Of a DNA stretch of 64,000 bases, positions 47,101 through 56,512 are shown one piece after another (the stretch's first letter is position 1; every line of letters begins with the position of its first letter). The stretch comes from Lepisosteus oculatus. Taxonomy: Eukaryota; Chordata; Actinopteri; Semionotiformes; Lepisosteidae. Both the position numbers and the translations under genes were made by a program. Under the pieces are notes generated by a model. It had not been told where the DNA came from and did no database searches. It saw only the letters and a program-made list of their open reading frames with translations. The stretch spans positions 1,847,605 through 1,911,604 of the forward strand of contig NC_090716.1 of the NCBI RefSeq assembly GCF_040954835.1, in the 5' to 3' direction.

Positions 47101-49514
47101 TGGAACGACAGCAGGACGGAGGGGGGTGGGAGTTTTGAGAAGCGGGCGGCCGGCAGCGTGCTGAGGACAGTGGGGGGGGGGAGTGTTGAGCCTGTGGAAG
47201 AGAGGGGCCTGCTGGGATGGGAGCCGCCTGGGGGGCTGACGTGCAGGGGCACTTGCTGGTTGGGGCGGCCCCGCCTGCATATCGGGGCGCGCTAATCCGA
47301 GCTGGCCGGGGGGGGGAGGGGTGCCTGTGCTCCCCGAGCAGTGCTGGCCAGCATGGGGACCCCCGCCCCCGATGGGCTGCCAGCGAGGGGAGGCGCCTCG
47401 GCCTGTGGCTCCTCCTGTCCGCTCTGGAGACCCACCTCCTTGAGGGTGTTCCGTGTGTCAGGGGTGCGAGGGGCTGGGCTGTGTGGGGTTCTGGGGGTCG
47501 CGCCGGGCCCAACGGCTTTATCGTTTGGCTTTATCTCCGAGCCGCGGGGCTTTAGGGTGTAGGCCAGGCTTGTACCCGAGGTCACTGGGGCTTTTCCAAC
47601 TTTCCCTTAAAGGGAGAGAGAGGGGGTCCGTGACCCCGGCGTGCACAGATCTCCCCTGACACGAGGGCAAAGCGTCTCGTCCGCGCTCGTCGCGATGGCG
47701 GGGGCGGTTCGGCCGGCGTCTCCGGGCGCCCTGCTGCTGGGAGTCGAGAGCAGGCTCCCCCACGATGACTGTGAGTGTCCGTGCCTGCCGGTTTGCAGGC
47801 TGGCAGGGAACGAGGCTCCGCATTCTCCGAGACTCTGAACCGAAAGAAACGGGGCGCCGGCAGTGGGCGCGTTTGTTCTTCCAGATCCCCTCCGTCCTGC
47901 TGCTGCGCCGGAGCGCGGCCGTGTGGAGTGTGTGTGTGCGTGCTCGCTCGCGCGCGGGGCAGGGCTGGAGGGGTGTGGCGGAGAGCGCGTGTCTCTTGTC
48001 TGCTGGAGAGGAAGGGGGGGGCAGGCCGCCTTGCTGCAGTGGTTCATTACTATGCTGGAGATGTCTCTGCTGCTCCGCTGAAGGTGTGTGTCGGCAGGCG
48101 GGCTCTGGAGTCTGTCCGTGCTCGGAGTGTGTGTGTGTGTGCGCGCGCTCTCTCCTGCATGCGTCTGGCTGAATCTGTAGCCGTGCAGGTGTGCGCGTGC
48201 ATGCGTGTGTTTCTACATGCGTGTGCTAAGGCACCCATCTGCAGTCTGATGAGGATGGTCTGCCCGATGAAGAACACCGTGAAGCTGCGCCTCTCGTGGC
48301 GTGAAGGAGTTTGTGTGTGTGTGTGGGGGGGGTACTGACCTTTGACCTCTGCCCCCTGCCCCCATCCCGAGATCGCAGTCCTGGAGCTGTTCTGAGTGTC
48401 TCAGGGGACCAGATTTCACCCTCCCCAGCTCAGGCCAGCACCAGTAACAGACTTCCAGCGACCCAGTGAATAATAATGCATTAACGACACCCCTGCGGAC
48501 CCTAACCCGAAAGCAACCTGGGATGGCTGAGGCGGGGGGGGGGGGGGGGTGTGTGAGATGCTCATCTCCGCGCTCTGCTGCTTCTCTCTGGCTGCCTGCG
48601 GCCTCCCCCGGCCCCCCCTCCACCTGCTCCCCCACAGCCCTGGCGGCGGCCTATCCCCCGGAGTCTGAGACACAGCAGGAGCCAGAGAGGCCTCTGGGAC
48701 AGGGCGCCCAGCAGCACGGCTCCCTGGACCGGCCTCCGGTCCCGCAGGATGACCAGGGATGGCCTCCAAGGAAAACCAGGCTGCTGCTGTTAACACTGGA
48801 CCAGCAGGTGGCGCTCTTGCCTCTGCAGAGGAACCAGAGTATCCAAACCTGTTCCAGTGCGGGCCTGTGGAAGTGGGTTATTGAAGGTCCCAGGGCTGTT
48901 GGCAGGCGCAGGACTGTTAACCTTAGTGTCTTGGCTGGATTTTGGGCTCCACAACACTTCAGGATGAAAAGCATTATGCTAATGAAAACCATGAATGCAG
49001 TGCCAGTGCTCGCTCAGTTTTGTGTTTGTGGTTGTATCTAGTTCTGTGCTGCTCTTTCTTGCCTTTCTGTTTGCTTGTACTTCTCAGCTCTCTCTCTTCC
49101 TCTCATGATAGAGGAAATTCCATTTTTTTCTTCAAGCTTAATGGTTTAACTCCATGCGTCTGCCTGTGTAGATTTTCTCAAAGTGATGTAGGAGGCATGA
49201 TGAATCCAGTTCAGTGCTGGCTTCTGTAGTGGGGCTTTGCAGCTCAGAAAGCCTGGAGTGGATCTGTCTGCGGTGTAACATGGAGCCTGCTTGATAGCGC
49301 TTTAAAACCTGGACTGGATCAAGCTGCTCTACAGGGGAGCCTCCCTGACCGCGTCATAAATCCCAGAGTAGCCTTACCTTCAGCGCTTGTCTCATCTCTG
49401 CTGGGGGCTGTCGTCGTCCTGGCCAGACTGGTGAGATGTGCAAAATGAACTTTGATTTCTTTGTTTTTCCCTTGCAGATCGCCTGTGGCTCAGAGCACAA
49501 CCTGGCCATAGTGG
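32084..49514 (+). CDS. sergef: sergef, RCC1-family secretion-regulating GEF (3' partial)
   Basis: SERGEF (DelGEF) is an RCC1-like beta-propeller protein reported to bind the exocyst subunit Sec5 and influence secretion. Ten exons join in phase: 32084-32131, 35116-35254, 35454-35609, 36288-36382, 39314-39374, 41112-41225, 41776-41838, 42150-42308, 42939-43072, 49478-49514; 1006 nt, 335 residues plus one base. RCC1 blade motifs are visible: FFAWGANSHGQLGQGH (13-28), CGQNHSGQLGLGH (70-82), SCGSNAFGQLGVG (121-133), VFQWGTGLA (171-179), VFLWGSNKHKQL (230-241), VFSWGRADYGQLG (283-295) and CGSEHNLAI (326-334). In the sixth the usual GQL is KQL. The next human motif (SWGWNEHG) was not found before 64000, so the final exon or exons are outside. 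Its position just downstream of tph1 on the same strand matches human 11p15. Confidence 0.93.
32329..32815 (-). mobile_element. L2-like LINE 3' end in sergef intron 1
   Basis: The minus strand has a decayed L2-type C-terminus (GDRASPAAPQSSGTLSPRIS, STFKSRLRSFLF) and an (ATT)n tail at 32329-32360. Related to the element at 18.0-18.7 kb. Confidence 0.82.
33240..34962. repeat. 42-bp minisatellite in sergef intron 1, ~41 copies
   Basis: Unit CTGGATGGATAATCCCTCTC, GTGCACACTGTGGTTCCCAG, CG. Variants: ATGAAT, TTGAAT or ATGGAT after TGG; CAG for CGCTGG; CACCC for CCCTC. Because 42 is a multiple of three, it is open in at least one + frame (GSQRWMNNPSRAHC) and two - frames for its full length. Splicing of exon 1 to exon 2 removes it. 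Confidence 0.98.
35116..35254 (+). CDS. sergef: sergef exon 2
   Basis: Codes for residues 17-62 plus one base, GANSHGQLGQGHRQD to GGGGHSVLLT. Acceptor ACCCGCAG, consensus donor GTAAGT. It starts about 150 bp after the end of the 42-bp array of intron 1. Confidence 0.93.
35454..35609 (+). CDS. sergef: sergef exon 3
   Basis: Codes for residues 63-114, GAGQLLVCGQNHSGQLGLGH to VACGWDFTLLLT. Acceptor GTCTGCAG, donor GTGAGC, phase 1 on both sides. Close to human VACGWDFTIMLT. Confidence 0.96.
36171..36287 (+). repeat. Pyrimidine array forming the sergef exon 4 acceptor
   Basis: 117 bp of CTCTCTCTCCCCTCTCCCTC and CCCATCTCTCTCT-type repeats with no AG until the CCAG acceptor at 36287. An AG-free tract this long is far beyond the usual 15-40 nt polypyrimidine tract. 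Confidence 0.95.
36288..36382 (+). CDS. sergef: sergef exon 4
   Basis: Codes for residues 115-146, DRGTLYSCGSNAFGQLGVG to LHIQ. Donor GTGGGA. The acceptor ends a 117-bp array of CTCTCC-type pyrimidine repeats. Confidence 0.94.
36515..37130 (-). mobile_element. LINE 3' end (family B), copy in sergef intron 4
   Basis: The minus strand ends GGTCATGCTAATGAAGC-like and AATTGAATTAAAAATTG. Upstream is TGTAAATGTCTGTAGATGTT. It contains the five-copy internal array at 36656-36978. Flanked on both sides by units of the intron 4 splice-acceptor array. Confidence 0.85.
36656..36978. repeat. Five-copy, ~62-bp array grown inside a LINE 3' end
   Basis: Unit ATTATTATTGAGAGACAGGC, TCACTGTCTGTTCCTCAGGC, TGGGACAGGAGATCACACAC, TGT. 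The single-copy form of this segment is visible in the neighbouring LINE at 37395-37455, so it was amplified after insertion. Confidence 0.93.
37197..38738 (-). mobile_element. LINE fragment with reverse-transcriptase domain (family B)
   Basis: The minus strand 38733-38161 encodes MRQGCSLSPTLFNIYINEFA, the catalytic FLLYADDLVLLSPTEQG and SYTYLGLTISSSGSFDLAV, conserved RT and post-RT motifs of non-LTR retrotransposons. It continues after stops and shifts to a C-terminal HFLLHCDRYSGIRETFFPKL (about 37400-37609). 5' truncated and broken. A SINE family A tail lies inside its 3' end at 37212-37270. Confidence 0.92.
38740..39313 (+). repeat. Minisatellite of splice-acceptor-like units, sergef intron 4
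   Basis: About 18 units of GTGTCTCCTGTTCCCCAGTC then TCTCTCTCT (27-31 bp), ending in the real exon 5 acceptor as a 19th. Each unit has a pyrimidine tract plus CCAG, TCAG or ATCAG. Further units at 36485-36515 and 37131-37196 show that the array once extended further and was split by two LINE insertions. Confidence 0.96.
39314..39374 (+). CDS. sergef: sergef exon 5 (acceptor inside a minisatellite)
   Basis: Codes for residues 147-166, SLSERVVGLAAGLRHALAVT, plus one base; donor GTGAGT. Human has KEKVVCIAAGLRHAVAAT here. The acceptor TTCCCCAG and the first nine coding bases (Ser-Leu-Ser) are the final copy of the upstream minisatellite. Confidence 0.9.
40408..40957 (+). mobile_element. 5S-type SINE, near full length (copy 5), sergef intron 5
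   Basis: 5S-derived head AGCCTGGTCAGTACCTGGAT then GGGAGACTCCTGGGAAAGC. Middle GTCCTGACTCTCTGTGGTCA. Tail CTGTAAAGAGCTCTGGGTGC. Same layout as copy 4. Confidence 0.9.
41112..41225 (+). CDS. sergef: sergef exon 6
   Basis: Codes for residues 167-204, GSGHVFQWGTGLAAQAKRAL to EPCLVP. Acceptor TCTTCCAG, donor GTGACC. Matches human SGIVFQWGTGLAS. Confidence 0.92.
41308..41586 (-). mobile_element. tRNA-derived SINE (family A), copy 3, sergef intron 6
   Basis: Full-length reverse copy: the minus strand starts GGGCGGTGTGGTGGCCCTGT, has box B-like CCGGTTCAAATCCCG, and ends CCAATAAAGTGATCTGATCT. Confidence 0.92.
41776..41838 (+). CDS. sergef: sergef exon 7
   Basis: Codes for residues 205-225, GLDHVAPRGVAAGAYHCVCL then T. 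Phase 1 on both sides, acceptor GCTGTGCAG, donor GTGAAT. It aligns with human GLENSKAMCVLAGSDHSASLT in length and end; sequence identity is modest, so phase and position carry the call. Confidence 0.8.
42150..42308 (+). CDS. sergef: sergef exon 8
   Basis: Codes for residues 226-278, AGGDVFLWGSNKHKQL to VWSGWTHLVART. Acceptor GTCGTGCAG, donor GTGAGG. Matches human EVYVWGSNKHGQL and IWSGWTHLVAQT. The usual glycine of the GQL turn is lysine. Confidence 0.93.
42482..42712 (+). mobile_element. tRNA-SINE body and tail, sergef intron 8
   Basis: AGTTCTCCCCAGTTCAAAGA, GTCCTGCGATGGACTGGCGT, CCTGTCCAGGG, GCCGGGATAGACTCCGGCTC and AGAAGATGGATGGATGGA, the well-known tail of a widespread fish SINE type. 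The tRNA head is diverged or missing. Confidence 0.8.
42939..43072 (+). CDS. sergef: sergef exon 9
   Basis: Codes for residues 279-323, DSGRVFSWGRADYGQLGRPG to GLAGATE. Acceptor GTGTTGCAG, donor GTAGGA. Matches human MFTWGRADYGQLGR and LTGATE, with a shorter variable linker between them. Confidence 0.95.
44042..44178. repeat. 31-bp minisatellite, 4 copies, sergef intron 9
   Basis: Unit CCAGCCGAGGTCCGGCAACC plus GGCAGGCATCG. The outer copies are diverged. Confidence 0.93.
45459..46015. repeat. 51-bp minisatellite, 11 copies, sergef intron 9
   Basis: Unit CTGCTGTGCACTGGGAGTCT, GACAGCACTGTCACACCTGG, AGTGGATCAGA; later units carry a 4-bp GACT duplication. 51 is a multiple of three, so frames stay open in the first seven units; no coding support. 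Confidence 0.96.
46020..49477. other. GC-rich remainder of sergef intron 9
   Basis: CpG-rich blocks at about 46150-46700 and 46900-48000, a C run near 46499-46512 and G runs near 48530-48550, and GT-rich stretches near 48120-48230. No exon or known repeat recognised. Frames are long because of GC content. Confidence 0.4.
49478..49514 (+). CDS. sergef: sergef exon 10 (last exon in window)
   Basis: Codes for residues 324-335, IACGSEHNLAIV, plus one base. Acceptor CCCTTGCAG, donor GTGAGT, phase 1 out. Matches human VSCGSEHNLAII. It lies 6.4 kb after exon 9; intron 10 runs at least to 64000. Confidence 0.93.
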
Positions 49515-49599
49515 GTGAGTCATTTCCTCCATTTGTCCGGGCAAACGCTCGTGAGTTGACCCCCCCCCCCAGCAGTGTGTGGGTTGTGGAAACTTCTGT

Positions 49600-49835
49600 A
49601 GGACAGCTGTGAAGGTTGCAGGTTCAAATCCCGCGGCCGGCAGAGGAATCCTACTCTGTTGGGCCCCTGAGCAAGGCCCTTAACCCCAACTGCTCCAGGG
49701 TGCTGACCCTGCGCTCTGACCCCCAGCTTCTCTCCCTGTCTGTGTGTCTCATGGAGAGCAAGCTGGGGTCTGCGAAAAGACAAATGCCTAATGCAAGCGA
49801 TTGTATAGGGCCAATAAAGTGATCTTGATCTGGAA
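49600..49835 (+). mobile_element. tRNA-derived SINE (family A), copy 4, 5' truncated
   Basis: Begins inside box B (GAAGGTTGCAGGTTCAAATC), has CCGGCAGAGGAATCCTACTC, a small deletion after CCAGGGTG, and tail CCAATAAAGTGATCTTGATC. Lies 85 bp after the sergef exon 10 donor. Confidence 0.92.
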
Positions 49836-50115
49836 GGACTGCACTGCAGCCAGTTGGAGAGAAAGGGGCAAAGCACATGTCCAGTCAGGGTAGTGAGACA
49901 AGGGTATTGCTTATCCCTGCTGCTGTGGCAGGAGCGCAGTGAGTTTCCCTCTCCTCACTGGGTCACTAGGAAACTGGGCCCTGATGCCCTGGGACCTGCA
50001 TAGCAATTACACTCTTCTAATTCTTGTAAAGATTTGCAGACACCAGGAGCAGAGAGACTCTGGACAGTGTTGCTCTCTGTGATCCATGGATCACTGATCT
50101 CTCTGCACACCTGAA

Positions 50116-50614
50116 GACGGAGGGAGAGTCTTCATTATCCCTGGGGGGGCAAGTTGTTTTACAGCAGCAGTGCTGGTGTACAGACAGACAGAAGAAACAA
50201 AATGACAGGAGCAACAATCTACATATTTACATAGAAGGTGGAGTGTTGAGTGTTGAGTAATGGCTACAGGTATGAATGAGAACTTCAGTCTGTTGAGTCT
50301 GCAGTTGGGGAGTCGGTATCTGCGTTCTGATGGGAGTAACTGGAGATTTCGAATCAAGGGGTGTGAAGGATCGTCACAGATGGATTTTGCTTTACGCAAA
50401 ACACGTCTCTGATAGATGGAGGAGAGGAGAGGAAGATCAACACCAGGCACCTCCTGAGATCTCTTCACCAGGCTGCCGGGTGTGTTCCTGCCTCTCAGAC
50501 TCAGGCTGCCGAACCAGCAGATCAGGGTGAAAGTGAGAACAGATTCCAGGAAGGACAGCCGGGACAAAATCGACGCCGAATCGTTGACCTTAAAACGCTC
50601 GAGCTTCTTTAAAG
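50116..50614 (-). mobile_element. LINE ORF2 C-terminus and 3' end (family C), copy 2
   Basis: Minus-strand copy of the element at 19850-20338, encoding FLESVLTFTLICWFGSLSLR and DPSHPLIRNLQLLPSERRYR. 3' end GATAATGAAGACTCTCCCTC. The two copies form a long inverted pair about 30 kb apart. Confidence 0.9.
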
Positions 50615-51211
50615 AAAACAAGACGCTGTTTTAGATGGTTCTCCAAGACTCTGCTTCTCGAGCAAGCGCTGATCTGAAAAATGAGTCCTCTGCCTGCCTT
50701 TGATAACTTCAAGGCCGGATGATTGTAATTGGTGAAGTGGGGGAGGCTGGGGCTCATCGGTGTGGTTCTGTGGCTCTCGTGTAATGAACAGGCCGGGAGC
50801 AGAAGGTGGATGTGTACCCCGTGCGGTCGGGTGGTGTCACCCTGCACCCCAGCTCCGTGTGAGCCCCTCACAGGGGGCTCAGATCCTTCACCTCAGCCCC
50901 TGCTCTTCCCGTCCGGCCTGCCTGCTGTGGGGCGGCAGGCGGTTCGTCCCCAGGCCAGCGAGAGATTGGAGCTTGCCCTGTCCGGTGGTCCTGAGAGGGT
51001 ATGGGGGGCTGATGGGGGTGCTCTGTTCACTGCCCCGGGGACCAGCGATTCGCTTTCCCCGTTTCCCTTTCCCTCTTCTCCCGATTTTCACCCCTCCATT
51101 CCTCTGGCACGCCTGCTTCTTCTGAAATTCCATCCAGTTTGTTTATATGTACTGGTCCCCTTCTGGAGCTGCCTGTTGTTTCGGGGTGACAAAGAGCGAG
51201 AGATGGGGTGA

Positions 51212-52510
51212 CGCTCCTCTGAGCTTCACAGTGACCGCAGACTGACCGCCCTCACTGTCCACACTGGTGCAGGCCGTGAGCTTCACGGTGACCGCAGACT
51301 GACCGCCCTCACTGTCCACAATGCTGCAGGCCGTGAGCTTCAGGGTGACCTCAAGCTGACCGCCCAGCTTGTCCACACTGCTCGCTTCACAGTGACCACA
51401 GACTGACCGCCCACACTGTCCACACAGCTCGCTTCACAGTGACCGCAGACTGACCGCCCTCACTGTCCACAATGGCGCAGGCCGTGAACTTCACAGTGAC
51501 CGCAGACTGACCGCCCACACTGTCCACACTGGCGCAGGCCGTGAGCTTCACAGTGACTGCAGACTGACCGCCCACACTGTCCACACTGGCGCAGGCCGTG
51601 AGCTTCACAGTGACCGCAGACTGACCGCCCACACTGTCCACAGTGCTGCAGGCCGTGAGCTTCACGGTGACCTCAAGCTGACCGCCCTCACTGTCCACAC
51701 TGGCGCAGGCCGTGAGCTTCACAGTGACCTCAAGCTGACCGCCCAGCTTGTCCACACTGCTCGCTTCACAGTGACCGCAGACTGACCGCCCTCACTGTCC
51801 ACAATGCTGCAGGCCGTGAGCTTCACAGTGACCTCAAGCTGACCGCCCTCACTGTCCACACTGGCGCAGGCCGTGAGCTTCACAGTGACCTCAAGCTGAC
51901 CGCCCGGCTTGTCCACACTGCTCGCTTCACAGTGACCGCAGACTGACCGCCCACACTGTCCACACTGGCGCAGGCCGTGAGCTTCACAGTGACCGCAGAC
52001 TGACCGCCCACACTGTCCACACTGGCGCAGGCCGTGAGCTTCACGGTGACCGCAGACTGACCGCCCACACTGTCCACAGTGCTGCAGGCCGTGAGCTTCA
52101 CGGTGACCTCAAGCTGACCGCCCAGCTTGTCCACACTGCTCGCTTCACAGTGACCGCAGACTGACCGCCTGGCTCGCCCACACTGCTCGCTTCACAGTGA
52201 CCGCAGACTGACTGTCCACACTGTCCACAGTGCTGCAGGCCGTGAGCTTCACAGTGACCGCAGACTGACCGCCCACACTGTCCACACTGGCGCAGGCCGT
52301 GAGCTTCACAGTGACCACAGACTGACTGTCCACACTGTCCACACTGGCGCAGGCCGTGAGCTTCACGGTGACCTCAAGCTGACCGCCTGGCTCGCCCACA
52401 CTGCTCGCTTCTCAGTGACCGCAGACTGACTGTCCACACTGTCCACAGTGCTGCAGGCCGTGAGCTTCACGGTGACCGCAGACTGACCGCCTGGCTCGCC
52501 CACACTGCTA
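51212..52510. repeat. 57-bp minisatellite with nested short units, sergef intron 10
   Basis: Unit CTTCACAGTGACCGCAGACT, GACCGCCCACACTGTCCACA, CTGGCGCAGGCCGTGAG. Shorter units lacking the GCGCAGGCCGTGAG part and using GCTCG instead are interspersed in a repeated pattern. About 28 units by eye. Confidence 0.96.
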
Positions 52511-53779
52511 AGTGCCTGTGGCTGCTGAGGTGGAGACTTCCTGATGTTTTGGCCGGAGAGTTACTGAGGGGATTCTTTGCTCATTTGGCCCAGGCCAGAC
52601 CCGGGATAAAGCCATTCCTGTGCTCTCGCTTGTGGCTCAGGATGAGCAGGCAGCGTTTCTAGCAGCACTGCTGGAGTTGCGCCTTTCCGACCTTCCCCAG
52701 CTCTTCCTCTTCCTCATCCTCCTCTTTCTCATCACTCCTCCGCCGTCCTCGCTCGCGGCCTCTCTCTCCATCTCTGCCCGCTTCACGGAAAGTGAAAGTT
52801 TAATCGCTGCCCATTAAAATTTAACGCAGGACGATTTGACTCCGGCTGTCAGCGAGGGAAGGAGCTGGGGAGACTGGGGAGTGGTGGGCGCGGGCTGTAG
52901 GCACAGCTCGGGGGGCCCCCCTGTGTCTCTGGCCCGAGTTGGGGCCATCGGCTTGGTTGCAGAGGTGATTAAACCCCCAGGTCAGGGTGTGGGTCAGGTG
53001 TCGCCCTCTAGGGGTGGGCAGTGGAGTGGCAAGGAGTGTGGGGGGGGGGGGTTTGGGGGGGACACAGACGGACGGAGCTGAGAGACGCTTGGCCCACCTG
53101 AAGGGCTCTGCTGGGGGGCACCCACTGCCACACACATTCCGGGGTTCGGCCTCCCATCTGCCAGTCACCCCTGCTCCGCGTGAGAGAGCCCAGCCCCGTC
53201 TGGGATTTAGGAGCGATCTAGAAAAATAAAAGCAGGCGAGCACTCCCGCTGGGACTAGTCTTTCGGGGTTTATTTAGGGTGAGCTCTCCGTGGGCGTTTT
53301 TGCGGCTCCAGATCGCGGCTCCTGCCCCCGCCGCCTCGGCGTGCGGTGAGGGTTGTTCTGGGGTGTTTTTTCCAGGATGAGGGAAGAAGTGTTTTTTCCG
53401 CCACAGGGAATATCCAGCTGACTCGTGACTCGCTGTAGCAGCTCCCCAGGGGCAAGGCGTCCCCCCCGTCCCTGCCCGGTACCCCTCTGCCTTGCCTTGA
53501 TCGAGCGACTCGTCTCGCCCTCCCCCCTGCATGACGACACCAGCGGCTTCCCTGTTGCACGAGCTGTTACCCTTCAAGCGCTGGGTGGGGGTTCCCCGCT
53601 GGATGGGGTGTTTGATGTGATTCTGTGTCAGCTGAACTGCCGTGATTCAGATCCAGAATTTCTTTTTCTCTGGAGCGTCAGTTCAGGGTGCGTGTGTTGA
53701 CTGATCAGGGGAGACGGGGGCTCGGCCATGCAGCTGGGGTGGGGGCCTTTAGGGAGGTCCAGTGTGCGCCTCCCTGTAT
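52511..53779. other. Unassigned part of sergef intron 10
   Basis: Contains a pyrimidine-rich stretch near 52690-52760 and G runs near 53040-53060. No exon or known repeat recognised. Confidence 0.4.
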
Positions 53780-54090
53780 CCCGTGTGCAGCCTCCTGTGT
53801 CCCGTGTGTCCCATGTGCAGCCCCGTGTGTAGCCACCTGTGTCCCATGTGCGGCCCCCCTATGGCCTGTGTGCTGTCCCATGTGCGGCCCCCCTGTGGCC
53901 CGTGTGCTCCGCGTGTAGCCCCCTGTGGCCCGTGTGCAGCCCCCCTGTGTCCCATGTGCAGCCCCCCTGTGGCCCGTGTGCTCCACGTGTAGCCCTCTGT
54001 GTCCCATGTGCAGCCCCCCTGTGGCCCGTGTGCCCCGTGTGTAGCCCCCTGTGTCCCGTGTGCGGCCCCCCTGTGGCCCGTGTGCAGTCA
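53780..54090. repeat. Degenerate minisatellite CCCCTGTGGCCCGTGTGCAG
   Basis: Units of 20-25 bp alternate CCCTGTGGCCCGTGTGC with CCTGTGTCCCATGTGCAG. About 15 units. Confidence 0.92.
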
Positions 54091-56299
54091 TGTTGCTGTG
54101 CTCCTGCTGCAGACCAGCTCAGCTGCAGTGCTCCCCCCCAGTGGGGGAGGTGTGTGGGAGGAATAGCGCTTCAGATCTCCCTCCTGCTTGGTAGCGTCCC
54201 ATTGCTTCTGCCTGACTGCCCCATGTCACCTTCCCTGGGGGGGATCTGCCTGGGGGGGGCGGCTGTGTGCCGGGGAGTCCCTTCCTGTGCCAGCTTCTGC
54301 CCGCTGTCACATCTGGAAACAGCTGCCACCGGCCACCTGCATCATCAGGGGCAGGCCTGGCAGAGTCTGCACAGCCCCCCCCAAATCCAAGCATGGCCCT
54401 CCTTCAGCGAAAAGGTTGCTCTGGCCGAGCAAGGCTGCGTGCCAAGCTGGTGAGAAATATCAAACGACAGGCGCAGGATTTAAGAAAGCGCGTGGGCCTT
54501 ACTGTCCGAACGTGTCCAGCCCTGCTCGCTGCCCGGTCTGGCCTGCTGTCTTGGGGTGTGAGTCGGTCCGGATGATGGGCACCCCGAGTAGGAGTGTGAG
54601 GCTTAGGGACAGTGGAGGGCTCTGTAATAAACATGGCAGGATCGCTGTGGATGACGCACTGCTGGGCAGCCCTTTCATGTTTTTGTCAGTGCAAGAGCTG
54701 GGTAGGTGATACTGCAGCCTCCTGGGTTCCGTGGCTAAGCTGTACTGAACGTGGAGTCGTTGCTGGGAGAGTTAGGCTTCAGTAGTAGTTAAGCATGTCA
54801 TGAGGTGCAAATTGAGGTGTTCGGTCCTGGCAACAATCCCAGCAGCCCCGGTGACGCGAGGTGCCACAACACGAAAGTTGTTCTCACTTCGTCACAGGCG
54901 ATAATGAAAAAAATATCCTTTCCGCTTTACTTCTTGTGAAGCAGGAGCCCGTTCCATTCGAATCTCCAGATCCTTATGCCTTCCGCTTCCTCTTCTCCGT
55001 GGCCGGGCAGGACAGGGCTCGGCTCAGACGGCCTCTGCCTGCTGTTGCCATGGGCTGCCCCGCGCGGTGAAGGGGTTCTCTTTGGCCGCACTTACAGCAG
55101 AGGGAGGAGAGAAGCAGAAACAGGATTTCAAGCACCTCCTTTTCTCTCTCTCTCACTCCCTCCCTCCCTCTCTTTTATCCTTCTCTCTCTCCATCTCTCC
55201 CGCCCTCCCCCACTCCTTCTCCCTGTCTCCTCCTCTCCTCGTCTCTCTCCCGCGCGTTGGCAGGGGGGCAGCCGAGTTGGATGTGTAGCAGGGACCTGAA
55301 TGCAGCTATTTATAGTGCGGAAATAGGTCAGGGAGAAGCAACAGTGCTGTCGAGGAGCCCCAGCCAGAACGCGCCTCTCGCGTCCTCCACATTCTAAGGG
55401 CAGAGGGGATCTGGGCCGTATCTCCGAGCGCTGTCTCTGCCTCCCGCGTGTGATGAGGATCACGCGTCCGGCTCCCCTCTCGGAGAGATGAGCGCGTGCA
55501 GAGCTTTCTCGCCCGTGTCCCGTGTGTGGACGGTGGCGGCGCTGCGCCCGATACTGTGTCACCTCCCTCGTGACTGACCGCCCCCCCCATCTTGCTTTGT
55601 CCTTGTGAGGCGTTCACACCGTGCAGGGGGGGGGGTGGTGTTCAAACTTGGCACCTCAAGAAGAAACAAGAACACCTCCAGTCCAGGCTTGTCCTTAGGT
55701 TTTGTACAGACACTGCCGTTCGTTCGGGGCGTCTTTCTCGCTGTGTTTGAGCTGCGTTCCTGTTGCAGGATGGGGCTCGGCTCCTGTTGTCAGTCTCCCA
55801 CGCTGTGTCGTGTCAGTGGAGAAACCCGGAGGGGCAGATAGCCTTGGGAGGCAAAACAGACGTTCTCAGTTCGCCGCACGTTCCCCGACTCGTGATCAAC
55901 GCAATGGCTAAGTAACACATCTGCAGCGAGGTGTCCCAGGTGCCGAGTGCATCCGTCAGCCAGTTATTCCAGTGAGGCCCCCAGGGGAGCTGGGTACGTA
56001 TCCCACAAGCACCAGCTGCCCGGTTCAAGGCATTGAAGCGCCGAACAGCTCCAGGAAGATCTGCAGACGGGACAGACGTGGAGACCAGTGGTGAGGGCAG
56101 GCCTGAGGGCAGCCTCATGGGCTGTAGAAGTGCAGAAATCCCTGATGTTAAACATCCTAGATCCTAGAGGGACATCGTGGATATAGCTATCGTTTAGGAG
56201 GAATTTACTGGTCTACAGAGATCTGCATGGAGTACTGACACACAGAAGACACGATGGATGGATTTATATCCTTATCGTTTCCTTTTTTTTAATGATATC
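54091..56299. other. Unassigned part of sergef intron 10
   Basis: Contains a pyrimidine-rich stretch at about 55140-55250 and CpG-rich sequence near 55360-55560. No gene recognised. Confidence 0.4.
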
Positions 56300-56512
56300 A
56301 TGTTAGCATGCCCAAAGGGCTTGGGCAGCCAGTTGACCTTGGACCCCTAGAGGTTTCTGTCTCCTTACGAAGGAGTTTTGGGTTCCTCTCCTCCGTTGTC
56401 TTCTGGTCTGCTGTTCTGTATTGACAACATGTCTGGTCAGTTGCTTTGTCAAGCACCTTGGGGCAACCTTGTTGTGAAAGGCGCTATATAAAAATGAATT
56501 GAATTGAATCTT
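56300..56512 (+). mobile_element. L2-type LINE 3'UTR fragment
   Basis: CCCCTAGAGGTTTCTGTCTC, CAAGCACCTTGGGGCAACCT, GTTGTGAAAGGCGCTATATA and AATGAATTGAATTGAAT, the typical L2-group 3' end of fishes. No coding part remains. Confidence 0.75.
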
